A stretch of 34,734 nucleotides of DNA from Pseudonocardiaceae bacterium (GCA_025924655.1 JAICHZ010000004.1:1-34734), one strand, 5' to 3'. Positions 1 to 7,502 are shown, numbered from the stretch's first letter. The notes: generated by a model from the letters alone, not told the origin. Made by a program: numbers and translations.

Positions 1-893
1 TAGTCGTCGGCGACCCCCCAGGTCTGTTGCATCATCACCGGTGCCAGCCGCCCGTTCGTCTCACACGCGACATGCGCGAAACCCAACCCGTGCCCGACCT
101 CGTGGTTGACCGCGTACTGCTGGTACTGCACCACGTTGCCTTGGAAAGCCACCGCTCCCCGCGCCCAGCGGGCGGTGTTGATCACTACCCGGTGATCTGC
201 TGGCCGCCAGCAGGACGCGTCGAAGGGAATCTGGAAGCCGCAGAGCCGCCGGGTGGTCTGTTGCGAGGTGAGGCTGATCCGCAGGGTCGCCGCCCGGCCG
301 TCATCGATGCGCTGGAAGCGGTAGCGCCCGCTGCCGATCCAGCTCTTGGGGTTGCGCAGCGTGCTGTCCACGGTGGCAGCGAAGCCCGCCGGACCGCCCT
401 CGAGATCGACCCCATCCTCGATCTCGACGGTGTAAGTGAATAACCGGCCCGCCCCGAAGGGCGCACCGGCGCCGGGAATCACCCGCCACGTGCCGGCACC
501 TTGCATCGCGAACGGGCCGCCACCCGGCAGCTCGGCGGAGGCCTTGACCGCCGCGAAACCGGGGCTGAACACCGGGTTGGGGATCAGCGGATCACCTGCT
601 GAGCCGGCCGTACCGGCGTGGTCCGACAGTGACAGCAGTGGCGATCTGACCGCGTCGAGCACCGCTAACACGGTGAGCACCACCAGGATCGGCAGCGCAT
701 AGACCCGCCAGCCGTAGGTGGCGACCGCCCGGGCCAGGCGCCTGGAGCCGGCACTACCGTGCCGTGGCACCAGCTGAGGTTCTGGATCCCACGACGCGGC
801 CAGCGGCTCTTCATCAGCAATGCGCAAGTCCACATACCGCTCGGGGCGTCGAGCTGAGACCCACTCAGGCTCGACTGGCGGCGGGCGGATCAC
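1..893 (-). CDS. DUF3152 metzincin-like membrane-anchored protein, C-terminus cut by window edge
   Basis: The reading frame is open from the TGA of the upstream hydrolase down to base 1 and leaves the window. It encodes a proline-rich N-terminus, one membrane segment (VYALPILVVLTVLAVL), a Gly/Pro linker, and a globular domain ending in the zinc-protease signature HEVGHGLGFAH (HExxHxxGxxH), followed by a Cys and PVMMQQTWG-type residues. This is the DUF3152 family; M. tuberculosis Rv3207c is the likely counterpart, which agrees with the following TetR, DUF3107 and helicase genes. The protein is probably anchored in the membrane with the catalytic-like domain outside; protease activity is inferred from the motif only. 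The start is uncertain: GTG at 893 is the first common start after the upstream stop, GTG at 833 or TTG at 827 are alternatives, and none has a clear ribosome binding site. Confidence 0.85.
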   Translation of the reverse strand, partial: MIRPPPVEPEWVSARRPERYVDLRIADEEPLAASWDPEPQLVPRHGSAGSRRLARAVATYGWRVYALPILVVLTVLAVLDAVRSPLLSLSDHAGTAGSAGDPLIPNPVFSPGFAAVKASAELPGGGPFAMQGAGTWRVIPGAGAPFGAGRLFTYTVEIEDGVDLEGGPAGFAATVDSTLRNPKSWIGSGRYRFQRIDDGRAATLRISLTSQQTTRRLCGFQIPFDASCWRPADHRVVINTARWARGAVAFQGNVVQYQQYAVNHEVGHGLGFAHVACETNGRLAPVMMQQTWGVADD

Positions 894-932
894 CGCGCAA
901 GGATCGCACAGCCACCCGCAGTACTGCGCACA

Positions 933-1916
933 TCACCACACCGCCCGATCCACCGCGTCGATCATGCCGAGCATCGCCCGAGCGACCGCGTTGGGCTGCT
1001 CCATCTGCGGCAGGTGCCCGGTGCGCGGCAACACGAGCAGCCGCCCCCGCGGCAGCGCCGCCGCCGTGCGCGGGGCCTTTCGCACGGTCACCAACTTGTC
1101 CGCAGCGCCCCATATCACCAGCGCGGGCGCATGCGCCTCGGCTGCGACCAACCACAGCGACCTGGACCGGGGCATCAGCCAGGACCGCGCGAGCTGCTGG
1201 GTGGATCGGCGCAGTGCCGCCACCGCCCAGGTCAGCGCAACTCGTTCAACGCACTCTGCGACAGCCTCGGCCCGCCGCGCCGACGCGACCACCGACGGAT
1301 CGACGAAGCACAGCCGCAGCACCCGCTCGACCTGCTCCTCGGGCGACACGTCGATCAATATCCGGCGGATCCAGTCGCCGACGACGGGCAGCATGGTCAG
1401 CGCCACCCGCGGGTCCGACAGCCGGCGCGGATCCATCCGCAGATCAGGCATGGCGGGCGCGAGCAAGGTGAGGGTACGAACCAAGTGCGGACGTCGAGCA
1501 GCGATGAGCAAGGCCACTACCCCGCCTAGGGAGTTGCCGACCAAGTGCACCGAGCCGTGACCCAGTCCAGCGAGGAAGGTGGCGATCACCTCGGCGTGCG
1601 AGTCCGGGGCGTAGTCGAACCCACCCGGTGGCGCACTGCGACCGAAGCCCGGTAGGTCAATGGCCATTCCCGGGAACCGGATGCCGACCAGGCCCGCGAG
1701 ATCGGTGAAGTTAGTGGACGAACCGCCCAGCCCATGTAAGTAGACGGCGAGCTCAGCTCGCTCCGGACCGGGTGTGTGGCGAACATGGAGCGTCACGCCG
1801 CCGCTGCGGTGGGTTTCGCCCGGCCAGGGTGGGTGGGCGGAATGCGACTGCGGCAGCGGCCCGGGGTACAACGGGATTCGGGTGAGCATGGTTTCAACAT
1901 GGGTTTGACGAGCCAA
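933..1916 (-). CDS. alpha/beta-fold hydrolase
   Basis: A 327-residue alpha/beta hydrolase. The oxyanion-hole strand is YLHGLGG (about residue 60), the nucleophile elbow is GNSLGG with Ser129, an acid lies in the WGAADKLVT stretch, and the catalytic His in GHLPQMEQP near the C-terminus, so the Ser-Asp-His triad looks complete. Substrate is unknown; the family covers esterases, lipases and C-C hydrolases. The start is TTG at 1916: AGGAG sits seven bases upstream of it, whereas the ATG at 1889 has no ribosome binding site. It is divergent from the TetR gene at 1992 and lies 40 bases upstream of the DUF3152 gene in the same direction, so it may be co-transcribed with it and may be a target of the TetR. 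Confidence 0.9.
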   Translation of the reverse strand: MARQTHVETMLTRIPLYPGPLPQSHSAHPPWPGETHRSGGVTLHVRHTPGPERAELAVYLHGLGGSSTNFTDLAGLVGIRFPGMAIDLPGFGRSAPPGGFDYAPDSHAEVIATFLAGLGHGSVHLVGNSLGGVVALLIAARRPHLVRTLTLLAPAMPDLRMDPRRLSDPRVALTMLPVVGDWIRRILIDVSPEEQVERVLRLCFVDPSVVASARRAEAVAECVERVALTWAVAALRRSTQQLARSWLMPRSRSLWLVAAEAHAPALVIWGAADKLVTVRKAPRTAAALPRGRLLVLPRTGHLPQMEQPNAVARAMLGMIDAVDRAVW

Positions 1917-1991
1917 TTACCCGCTCCTGCCCTGGCGATGACATACCGGCGAGTAGGGTTTACCAGACCAGCCGGGAGGTGACGGAGGCCG

Positions 1992-2654
1992 ATGACCGAG
2001 ACGGCATCGAGCCGGGCGGATGCAGCGCCCCGAGGCGTGCGGATGTCCCGGGACGAGCGACGCGCTCAACTGCTCGCGGCAGCAACGGACGTCTTTGTCA
2101 CCAACGGCTATCACGCCACCGTCATGGACGACATCGCCGAGCGCGCCGGCGTCAGCAAGCCCGTGCTCTACCAGCACTTCCCGGGAAAACTTGAGCTGTA
2201 CCTGGCGCTGTTAGAGCGCCACACCGACGAACTCGTGCGCCGGGTCCAGGGCGCCATCGAGGAGACCCCCGACAACAGGCAGCGAGTCCGCAACGCTGTC
2301 GAGGCCTACTTCGACTTCGTCGACGGTGACGATCAGGCGTTCCGGCTAGTCTTCGAGTCCGATCTGCGAAACCAGCCGCCGGTGCAGGCGGTCGTGGAAC
2401 GTACGTACACCGCCTGCGTGCGGACCATCGCGCAGGCCGTGGCAGCCGATGCTGGACTGGACGCCGATCGCGCCTGGCTGGTCGCGGTCGGCGTCGTTGG
2501 GATCAGCGAGCACAGCGCCCGCTATTGGCTCACTCGCCAACACGAGGTGCCCAAGGCAGAAGCTGTCGCCCTCACCGCCTCCCTAGCCTGGAAAGGCCTC
2601 GCCGGCTTCCCCCTCCAGGCGCCTCCGGCTGAGCGGGTCGAGCCCTGGTCGTGA
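1992..2654 (+). CDS. TetR-family transcriptional regulator (Rv3208-like)
   Basis: A 220-residue TetR regulator. The N-terminal helix-turn-helix domain runs from about residue 18 to 75 and contains the typical run AATDVFVTNGYHATVMDDIA followed by ERAGVSKPVLYQHFPGK. The rest is an all-helical ligand-binding and dimerisation domain. GGAGG at 1984-1988 precedes the ATG. It lies next to DUF3152 and near DUF3107, as Rv3208 does in M. tuberculosis. A TANNNT box (TAGGGT, 1954-1959) in the 75-base gap to the divergent hydrolase may be its -10 element. The ligand is unknown. The TGA stop lies inside the left arm of the inverted repeat at 2648-2711. Control of the divergent hydrolase is inferred from position only. 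Confidence 0.93.
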   Translation: MTETASSRADAAPRGVRMSRDERRAQLLAAATDVFVTNGYHATVMDDIAERAGVSKPVLYQHFPGKLELYLALLERHTDELVRRVQGAIEETPDNRQRVRNAVEAYFDFVDGDDQAFRLVFESDLRNQPPVQAVVERTYTACVRTIAQAVAADAGLDADRAWLVAVGVVGISEHSARYWLTRQHEVPKAEAVALTASLAWKGLAGFPLQAPPAERVEPWS

Positions 2655-2711
2655 ACTCGACAGCGCGCACGTTTCGTCCGCCGGAAATGTCGGTACCGTC
2701 GAGTTCACGAC
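2648..2711. terminator. bidirectional terminator-like inverted repeat carrying both stop codons
   Basis: Two perfect 14-base arms, GTCGTGAACTCGAC (2648-2661) and GTCGAGTTCACGAC (2698-2711), flank 36 bases. A second pairing, ACGTTTC (2669-2675) with GAAATGT (2684-2690), can form inside. The TGA of the rightward TetR gene is in the left arm and the TGA of the leftward fusion gene is in the right arm. There is no T-tract, so termination is inferred from structure and convergent position. Confidence 0.75.
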
Positions 2712-3841
2712 GTTGACCGCGGCAGGTGGCCTGCTGCGTAGGTATGGCTGGCGCGAACGATTCCGGTGACGGTGTCCAGTTCCGTGGTGTCGCGGGGGCC
2801 GAAGATCATGACCATGCCGGCAGCCAGCCGGATACCGGCCAGCGGGTGGGCTGCCCCCCAGCCCTTGGTCAAGGCTTCGTGGGCCAGCGGGATCGGCAGC
2901 ACGAGGTGGAGGCTGCCGTCGCGACTGGGGTGCAGGTGGGCGAACTCCCCAACATCGGCAACGATGAACGCCTCATCCGGCCCGCGGGCACCGTTAGGTG
3001 ACAGTCCGCAGGGAGGCAGCAGAAAGGCCCTCGCGCCCGGGACCGAAACTGCGCTGGGCGCCGTCACGACACCATCCAGCTCGGTAATCCGCCCGAACAG
3101 CGCCTCCTGCAACTCGATCGGGGCGTTCTGCGACTCCTGCTGCTGCGGCGTGGTGACGCTGACCTCAGGTGAGTCGCCGGGCCGCATCGGCAGCCGGCCA
3201 TCCGGAAACGTCGGCCAGCACGGCTGCTCGGCGACCGGACTGCCCGCCGTCTCGGCATGTCGTTGCAGGTAACCCAGTCGCGCTTCGATCCATCCCGCCA
3301 GTTCGGACACCGTCTTCGTGGTGAGCTCATGCCCGGTCGGCGCCCGCTGTGCCCACAGCGGCGACCCACTTTCACGCACCAGGTAGTCCCACGTCCGGCG
3401 CTGCAGCTCGGCCGGGAGCACGGTGTCATGCACGCCGTGGGTCACAGAGACCGGTAGCCCGACCAGCCTGCCGCGCGTCACCGGCAGGCCCGCGTCAAAC
3501 GGCAGCGTGCCGTACAACAACGCGGCCGCAGCGAAGCGTGTCGGATCGGCCAGCAGCAGCCCGCCGGCGAATGTCGCGCCGCTGCCGAAACCGACGAGTA
3601 CTACCGGCACCTGCGGCGCGGCCTGATCGTCGAGCCAGCCGCGAAAGGAGGCGAAGCTGTGCTCCGACGGCGGCAGCGGGACCCGAACCGAGGCGTAGCC
3701 GGCTCCGACGGGTAGCAGTGGCGCGAACGCCGCCAGATTCTTCTCGGTCGCGTCCCCGGGGCCCTGGAGTAGGACGATCAGCGGGGCAGCCGGGTCATGC
3801 GAACCCCACCGGATGGCCACTGGGTCGTCAAGCCCGGTCAT
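2705..3841 (-). CDS. carboxylesterase/phospholipase domain fused to a luciferase-type domain
   Basis: A 378-residue two-domain protein. Residues 1 to about 200 form an alpha/beta-hydrolase of the phospholipase/carboxylesterase (YpfH) type: strand LIVLLQGPGD, elbow region VVLVGFGSGATFAGG, VTHGVHDTVLP carrying the acid, and a C-terminal His in PTGHELT. The usual GxSxG Ser-Gln is here GFGSGA. Residues from about 215 contain a small domain with AFIVADVGEFAHLHPSRDGS, LHLVLPIPLAHEALTKGWG and HPLAGIRLAAGMVMIFGPR, matching the luciferase-type domain (DUF5519) that is often encoded beside such esterases. The start is ATG at 3841, overlapping the upstream VOC gene by ATGA, which implies translational coupling. 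The frame is open further upstream but that part lies inside the VOC gene. Domain assignment is from memory of the families; substrate unknown. Confidence 0.82.
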   Translation of the reverse strand: MTGLDDPVAIRWGSHDPAAPLIVLLQGPGDATEKNLAAFAPLLPVGAGYASVRVPLPPSEHSFASFRGWLDDQAAPQVPVVLVGFGSGATFAGGLLLADPTRFAAAALLYGTLPFDAGLPVTRGRLVGLPVSVTHGVHDTVLPAELQRRTWDYLVRESGSPLWAQRAPTGHELTTKTVSELAGWIEARLGYLQRHAETAGSPVAEQPCWPTFPDGRLPMRPGDSPEVSVTTPQQQESQNAPIELQEALFGRITELDGVVTAPSAVSVPGARAFLLPPCGLSPNGARGPDEAFIVADVGEFAHLHPSRDGSLHLVLPIPLAHEALTKGWGAAHPLAGIRLAAGMVMIFGPRDTTELDTVTGIVRASHTYAAGHLPRSTS

Positions 3842-4320
3842 GCCGTGCTCACCCCACTCCATCGGGACAGCTCGGCCGGTAGATCCAGCCGGTCGACCGG
3901 AGCGGCCGACTCGTAATCTCCCCAATCCTCGCGCGGCAGCAACCACATGATCTCGAACTCGTTGCCGTCGGGATCGGCACCGTAAAGACTCTTGGTGGCC
4001 CCGTGGCTGGATTCGCCGCCGAACGCGCCTGCACCGAGGAGCACCTCGCGGGCCGCGGCCAACTCGTCGATGGTGTCGACCTGCCAGGCTAGGTGGTAGA
4101 GCCCGATATGCCCGTGCGGCGGACGGGATGCCTCCGAACCGAGCCCGAACAATCCCAGGTCGTGATGATTGTCCGAGCCGCTGGCGCGCAGGAACGCAGC
4201 GTTGGCGCGAGGCTCCCGGGCGATCACCTTCATCCCCAGCACGGTGCAGTAGAACTGCACTGCTCGATCCAAGTCGCTGACGAACAGCACTGCGTGGTTG
4301 AGCCGACGAACCGCGATCAT
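3838..4320 (-). CDS. VOC (glyoxalase/extradiol dioxygenase) superfamily protein
   Basis: A 160-residue vicinal-oxygen-chelate protein with two beta-alpha-beta modules. It begins LNHAVLFVSDLDRAVQFYCT (His near residue 9), has a second metal-type His in LYHLAWQVDTIDELA, and ends with YGADPDGNEFEIMW where the Glu is the usual third ligand. This pattern is closest to catechol 2,3-dioxygenase-like VOC proteins. The start is ATG at 4320: GGAGGAGG lies five bases upstream, and the in-frame TTG at 4335 overlaps that site. Its stop overlaps the start of the esterase-luciferase fusion by four bases (ATGA), so the two form an operon. Substrate is unknown. Confidence 0.92.
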   Translation of the reverse strand: MIAVRRLNHAVLFVSDLDRAVQFYCTVLGMKVIAREPRANAAFLRASGSDNHHDLGLFGLGSEASRPPHGHIGLYHLAWQVDTIDELAAAREVLLGAGAFGGESSHGATKSLYGADPDGNEFEIMWLLPREDWGDYESAAPVDRLDLPAELSRWSGVSTA

Positions 4321-4358
4321 CGCAGCCTCCTCCAACGGTCCATGACCAATCCTGGCCG

Positions 4359-5645
4359 CTACGCCTGGGCGGGCACCAGCAGGGTGAAGGTGGGCGGAGC
4401 GGGCCGGGTCAGCCGGAGCCTGCCGCCTTCGGCTTCGGCCAGGCTGCGGGCCAGTGCGAGGCCGATGCCGTGCCCGTCAGCCAGCCGCGATCGGCGGGTG
4501 AACAGTTCCGGTTCGGGAGCCGTGATGCCGGTGCCCTCGTCAGACACGTCGATGGCCAGCGCGTCAGCGGCATTGCGCACCGCCACGGACACGGTGCCCG
4601 AGCCGTGGGTGGCAGCGTTGTCCAACAGCACCGTGAGCACCTGCCGCACGGCCGCGGTCGAGGCGAGTGACACCGGGGCCAGCGGATCCACCGCCACGTG
4701 CAGCGCACGGTCCTGGGCGGCCAGCCGGTCATGCCAGCCGGCTTCGATCTCGTCGAGCAGCACCGGTAGATCCAGTGGCGTGGCGTTGGAGCTGCGGGTG
4801 TCCCGCGCCAACGCAAGCAGCTCCTCGATGGTCTGCTCCAGCCGGTCCGCGGCAGCGATCCCGTCGGTGATGGCGTGCCGAAGGTCCTGACCTGGATGCT
4901 CCATCGCCGCCTCGAGCCGCAGTCGCAACCCGGTCAGCGGAGTGCGGAGCTGGTGTGACGCATCAGCTGAGAACGAGCGTTCGCGGGCGAGCATTGCGTC
5001 CAAGCGCCCGGCGGTACTGTTCAATGCCGAGCCGACCGAGTCGATCTCAGGAATGGCCGCTGGTGTGGTCCGGACACTGAAGTCACCTTGACCGAGACGG
5101 CGGGCAGCCTCCGAAAGCTCCTCAAGCGGGCGGGCCAACCGGCGGGCCTGGCGCCGGGCGACCAACCAGACCATCCCGATCGCCAACCCCCCCAGGCCGA
5201 GCATTCCCAACCACACCAGTGCGACCTGCCGGTAGACGGCCATGACGGGGCTGGCGGCGCGCACCGCGCCGATCACATCGGTGTCATGGGTCACCGGCAC
5301 GGCCACGACGAGCTCGCCGTTGAGGTCCTTGTTGCTGATCTCACCGTGCAGAGCGGCGTATACCGCTGGGTCGCCGCCCTCGGGTCCGGTACCGAGTATG
5401 CGCAGGCCGCGGTCCACATAGACCGCGAGGTGCGTCCCGTCGTTCGGGTCGCGAAGGTCGGTCGGCATCTTGCCGCGGAGCACGTCTGCTGACACGGCGG
5501 CTGCGGCCGCATCTGCTCCGAGCAGCAGCTTTGTTCGTTCGTTGGACTTCGCATACTTCAACACCCCACCGGCCAAGGGCACCCCGAACAGGGCGATGGC
5601 CAGTACGGCGGCGAGCACGGCGAGGCCGACGATCCGGGTACGCAC
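4359..5645 (-). CDS. two-component sensor histidine kinase
   Basis: A 428-residue membrane kinase. Segment 1 is at about residues 5-29, an extracytoplasmic sensor region at 30-140 follows, and segment 2 is at 141-163. A HAMP linker leads to the dimerisation helix SADASHQLRTPLTGLRLRLE with phospho-accepting His231. The ATPase domain has the N box VLLDNAATHG, G1 DEGTGI and G2 GHGIGLALA. The signal is unknown. The start is GTG at 5645 with AGAGGGG upstream. It lies downstream of the response regulator in the same direction, 83 bases away, and that gap contains the stem-loop at 5691-5734, so kinase expression may be lower than or separate from that of the regulator. Confidence 0.95.
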   Translation of the reverse strand: MRTRIVGLAVLAAVLAIALFGVPLAGGVLKYAKSNERTKLLLGADAAAAAVSADVLRGKMPTDLRDPNDGTHLAVYVDRGLRILGTGPEGGDPAVYAALHGEISNKDLNGELVVAVPVTHDTDVIGAVRAASPVMAVYRQVALVWLGMLGLGGLAIGMVWLVARRQARRLARPLEELSEAARRLGQGDFSVRTTPAAIPEIDSVGSALNSTAGRLDAMLARERSFSADASHQLRTPLTGLRLRLEAAMEHPGQDLRHAITDGIAAADRLEQTIEELLALARDTRSSNATPLDLPVLLDEIEAGWHDRLAAQDRALHVAVDPLAPVSLASTAAVRQVLTVLLDNAATHGSGTVSVAVRNAADALAIDVSDEGTGITAPEPELFTRRSRLADGHGIGLALARSLAEAEGGRLRLTRPAPPTFTLLVPAQA

Positions 5646-5690
5646 GAGTCCCCTCTACCCACCGAGGCAAGGTCGTGACAATGCTATAGC

Positions 5691-5734
5691 TCGTGAGTGC
5701 GATTCGGTGCCAGAACACTGTTTGCCACTCACGA
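5691..5734. repeat. stem-loop repeat at the end of the response regulator gene
   Basis: Arms TCGTGAGTG (5691-5699) and CACTCACGA (5726-5734) flank 26 bases. The regulator's TGA stop is in the right arm. Bases 5714-5734 are identical to 7193-7213 of the stem-loop between the second TetR gene and DUF3107, so these are two copies of one element. A palindrome GCTATAGC (5683-5690) sits directly to the left. It lies between two co-directional genes of one system, where partial termination or mRNA-end protection would set their ratio. Confidence 0.75.
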
Positions 5735-6430
5735 CCCCTTCGGGGCCTCCAGCCGGTAGCCGTGTCCTCGCAAGGTGGTGATCCGGGGAACCGAACCCAG
5801 TTGGGCCATCCCCGCTAGCTTGCGGCGCAGCGCGGCCACATGGACGTCGAGGGTCTTGGTCGGACCGAACCAGTTCTCGTCCCATACTTGCGCCATCAGC
5901 GTCTCCCGGCTGATCGCCACTTCCGGCGCTGCGGCGAGGCGGGCGAGCAGGTCGAACTCCTTGGCCCGCAGCGGCATCTCCGTTCCCGCGACGCTCGCCC
6001 GCCGGCTGCCCGTGTCCACCAGCAGGTCTCCCACCACGAGCATCGGTTGGGCTTCCGATGTCGCGGGCGCCACCCGTCGTAGATGGGCTCGGACCCGGGC
6101 CAGCAGCTCGGCCAGCCGCACCGGTTTGGTCAGGTAGTCGTCCGCGCCGGCCTCGAGACCGACCACGACATCCATCTCATCGGTCCGGGCGGTGAGAATC
6201 ACCAGCACCGCGGTGGGATTGCTCGCCCGCAACTGCCGGCACACTTCGACGCCGTCCAGGTCGGGCAGCCCGAGGTCCAGTAGCACCAGGTCGAAGTCCG
6301 TCCCGGCGGCCGCACGCAGCGCGTCCCGACCGGTGCGTTGCCAACCGACCTGGTGCCCGTGAGCGCGCAGGCTGGACTCAAGGACACTGCCGATGGTCTC
6401 GTCGTCCTCCACTACCAGCAGCCGAGACAT
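5729..6430 (-). CDS. OmpR/PhoB-family response regulator
   Basis: A 233-residue response regulator. The receiver domain has acidic residues EDD at 8-10, phospho-accepting Asp52 in LVLLDLGLPDLDG, Thr80 and Lys102 in YLTKPV. A C-terminal winged helix from about residue 130 includes LRAKEFDLLARLA, TLMAQVWDENWFGPTKTLDV, and HVAALRRKL with a final RGHGYRLE. The ATG at 6430 is preceded by only a weak AGG. It pairs with the sensor kinase gene downstream and is divergent from the TetR gene at 6534. The stop codon is part of the stem-loop at 5691-5734. Confidence 0.96.
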   Translation of the reverse strand: MSRLLVVEDDETIGSVLESSLRAHGHQVGWQRTGRDALRAAAGTDFDLVLLDLGLPDLDGVEVCRQLRASNPTAVLVILTARTDEMDVVVGLEAGADDYLTKPVRLAELLARVRAHLRRVAPATSEAQPMLVVGDLLVDTGSRRASVAGTEMPLRAKEFDLLARLAAAPEVAISRETLMAQVWDENWFGPTKTLDVHVAALRRKLAGMAQLGSVPRITTLRGHGYRLEAPKGS

Positions 6431-6502
6431 CGCACGAGCCTAATGGCTCACCCCGCAGGCAGTCGCTGGCCGTCGTGGACATCGCCTGCTCCCGCTCAAG
6501 GT

Positions 6503-6533
6503 GTTACCGGAAGTAACAGTTACCATGAGTAAC
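6503..6533. promoter_or_regulatory. tandem TetR-type operators over a leaderless promoter
   Basis: Two 15-base inverted repeats stand one base apart: GTTAC-CGGAA-GTAAC (6503-6517) and GTTAC-CATGA-GTAAC (6519-6533). The second ends directly before the ATG at 6534 and contains TACCAT (6521-6526), a TANNNT -10 box seven bases from that ATG. Four half-sites at regular spacing suggest two repressor dimers. Autorepression by the adjacent TetR is inferred; control of the divergent response regulator is also possible. Confidence 0.75.
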
Positions 6534-7175
6534 ATGACGGATGACCCCGCTGCTGTCAAGCCTGTGCGCCGGTCACCGACTAGCCGCTCGGGCCATCGGG
6601 AGCAGCGCCGCGCGGTGCTGGTGCAGGCCGCGATGCGGGCAATCCGCCAGCACGGCCCCGATGTAGCGATGGACGACATCGCCGCCGAGGCCGGCGTGAG
6701 CAAACCGATCCTCTACCGGCATTTTCTCGACAAGGGCGATCTTTACATGGCGGTCAGCGAGACTGCCACCGAGCAGTTGCGGGCTGTCCTGCTGTCCGGC
6801 CTGAGCTCCGAGGTCGACCCGCGGACGCTGCTCCGGGTGATGATCGACGCCTACTTGACGTTCATCGAAAGTGAACCGGAGCTCTACCGCTTTGTGGTGC
6901 GCCGCTCGTTCCCCGACCGGCCATTGCCCCGGGATCCGGTCACGACCAATGCCGCACTGATCGCCGGGGCGCTGGCCACGATCTTCGCCGACCAACTACG
7001 CAGCCTGGGCCTGGACCCAGGAGGTGCGCAGACCTGGGCTCACGCCGGCGTGGGAATGGTGCAAGCAGCCGGTGACTGGTGGTTACAGGACCGCACGTTG
7101 TCCCGGGAACAACTACGGGACTACCTGCTGACGATGGCCTGGGGCGCACTGGATGCCGTCCTGAACAGCTCGTGA
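6534..7175 (+). CDS. TetR-family transcriptional regulator, probably autoregulated
   Basis: A 213-residue TetR protein. The DNA-binding domain includes VLVQAAMRAIRQHGPDVAMD, DIAAEAGVSKPILYRHFLDKGDLY, and the remaining helical domain includes WAHAGVGMVQAAGDWWLQD. The ATG at 6534 is preferred because TACCAT lies seven bases upstream and no Shine-Dalgarno precedes either it or the in-frame ATG at 6525, which lies inside the second operator. The tandem operators at 6503-6533 would block transcription when bound. It is convergent with DUF3107, and the TGA stop lies in the left arm of the inverted repeat at 7168-7215. Ligand and other targets are unknown; the C-terminal domain resembles regulators of lipid or hydrophobic-compound metabolism only loosely. 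Confidence 0.92.
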   Translation: MTDDPAAVKPVRRSPTSRSGHREQRRAVLVQAAMRAIRQHGPDVAMDDIAAEAGVSKPILYRHFLDKGDLYMAVSETATEQLRAVLLSGLSSEVDPRTLLRVMIDAYLTFIESEPELYRFVVRRSFPDRPLPRDPVTTNAALIAGALATIFADQLRSLGLDPGGAQTWAHAGVGMVQAAGDWWLQDRTLSREQLRDYLLTMAWGALDAVLNSS

Positions 7176-7215
7176 GTGGCGTTGAGTGCTATAACACTGT
7201 TTGCCACTCACGAGC
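7168..7215. terminator. bidirectional terminator-like stem-loop carrying both stop codons
   Basis: Perfect 13-base arms GCTCGTGAGTGGC (7168-7180) and GCCACTCACGAGC (7203-7215) flank 22 bases in which AGTG and CACT can also pair. The TetR TGA is in the left arm and the DUF3107 TGA in the right arm. The right half (7193-7213) repeats 5714-5734 exactly. No T-tract follows on either strand. Confidence 0.8.
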
Positions 7216-7438
7216 CGACGGAGAAGCCGACTCGGCGGCTGTCTCCTGGCCCGATCTCGATGTAGGCGATTCTCGCGATCGGCACCATGTACCGGCGACC
7301 CTTGTCGTCGATCATGGTCAGCATTCCCTGAGTGTTCCGCATCGCCTCGACGATCAGCGCCTCCACCTCATCAGGCGAGTCCGCGGTAGACACCGTCAGC
7401 TCGCGAGGACTGTCCGCGACGCCAATCTTGACCTCCAC
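7208..7438 (-). CDS. DUF3107 family protein (Rv3208A/TB9.4-like)
   Basis: A 76-residue soluble protein: the N-terminus VEVKIGVADSPRELTVSTAD is followed by DEVEALIVEAM, IDDKGRRYMVPIARIAYIEI and a short tail. This matches the small actinobacterial DUF3107 family, whose M. tuberculosis member lies between TetR Rv3208 and Rv3209/Rv3210c. Function is not established. The start is GTG at 7438 with GGAGG seven bases upstream; a longer frame exists to 7645 but has no support. It is convergent with the second TetR gene and lies about 65 bases upstream of the MiaE-like gene's end, with that gene upstream in the same direction. Confidence 0.9.
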   Translation of the reverse strand: MEVKIGVADSPRELTVSTADSPDEVEALIVEAMRNTQGMLTMIDDKGRRYMVPIARIAYIEIGPGDSRRVGFSVGS

Positions 7439-7502
7439 GCCAGAACCTCCACGGTGTGATCGAGCTGTGACACACCAGGCTAGTGGAGCCGTCCGCAAGC
7501 AC

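Noticed and set aside
820-1560. Long plus-strand open frame opposite the alpha/beta hydrolase
   Set aside because: It is antisense to a gene with a complete catalytic triad; its translation is Arg/Ser/Thr-rich with no domain, as expected of a high-GC shadow frame.
5291-5718. Alternative minus-strand frames around the kinase N-terminus
   Set aside because: They are in other frames than the kinase with its intact signal, HAMP and H-box; composition is that of shadow frames.
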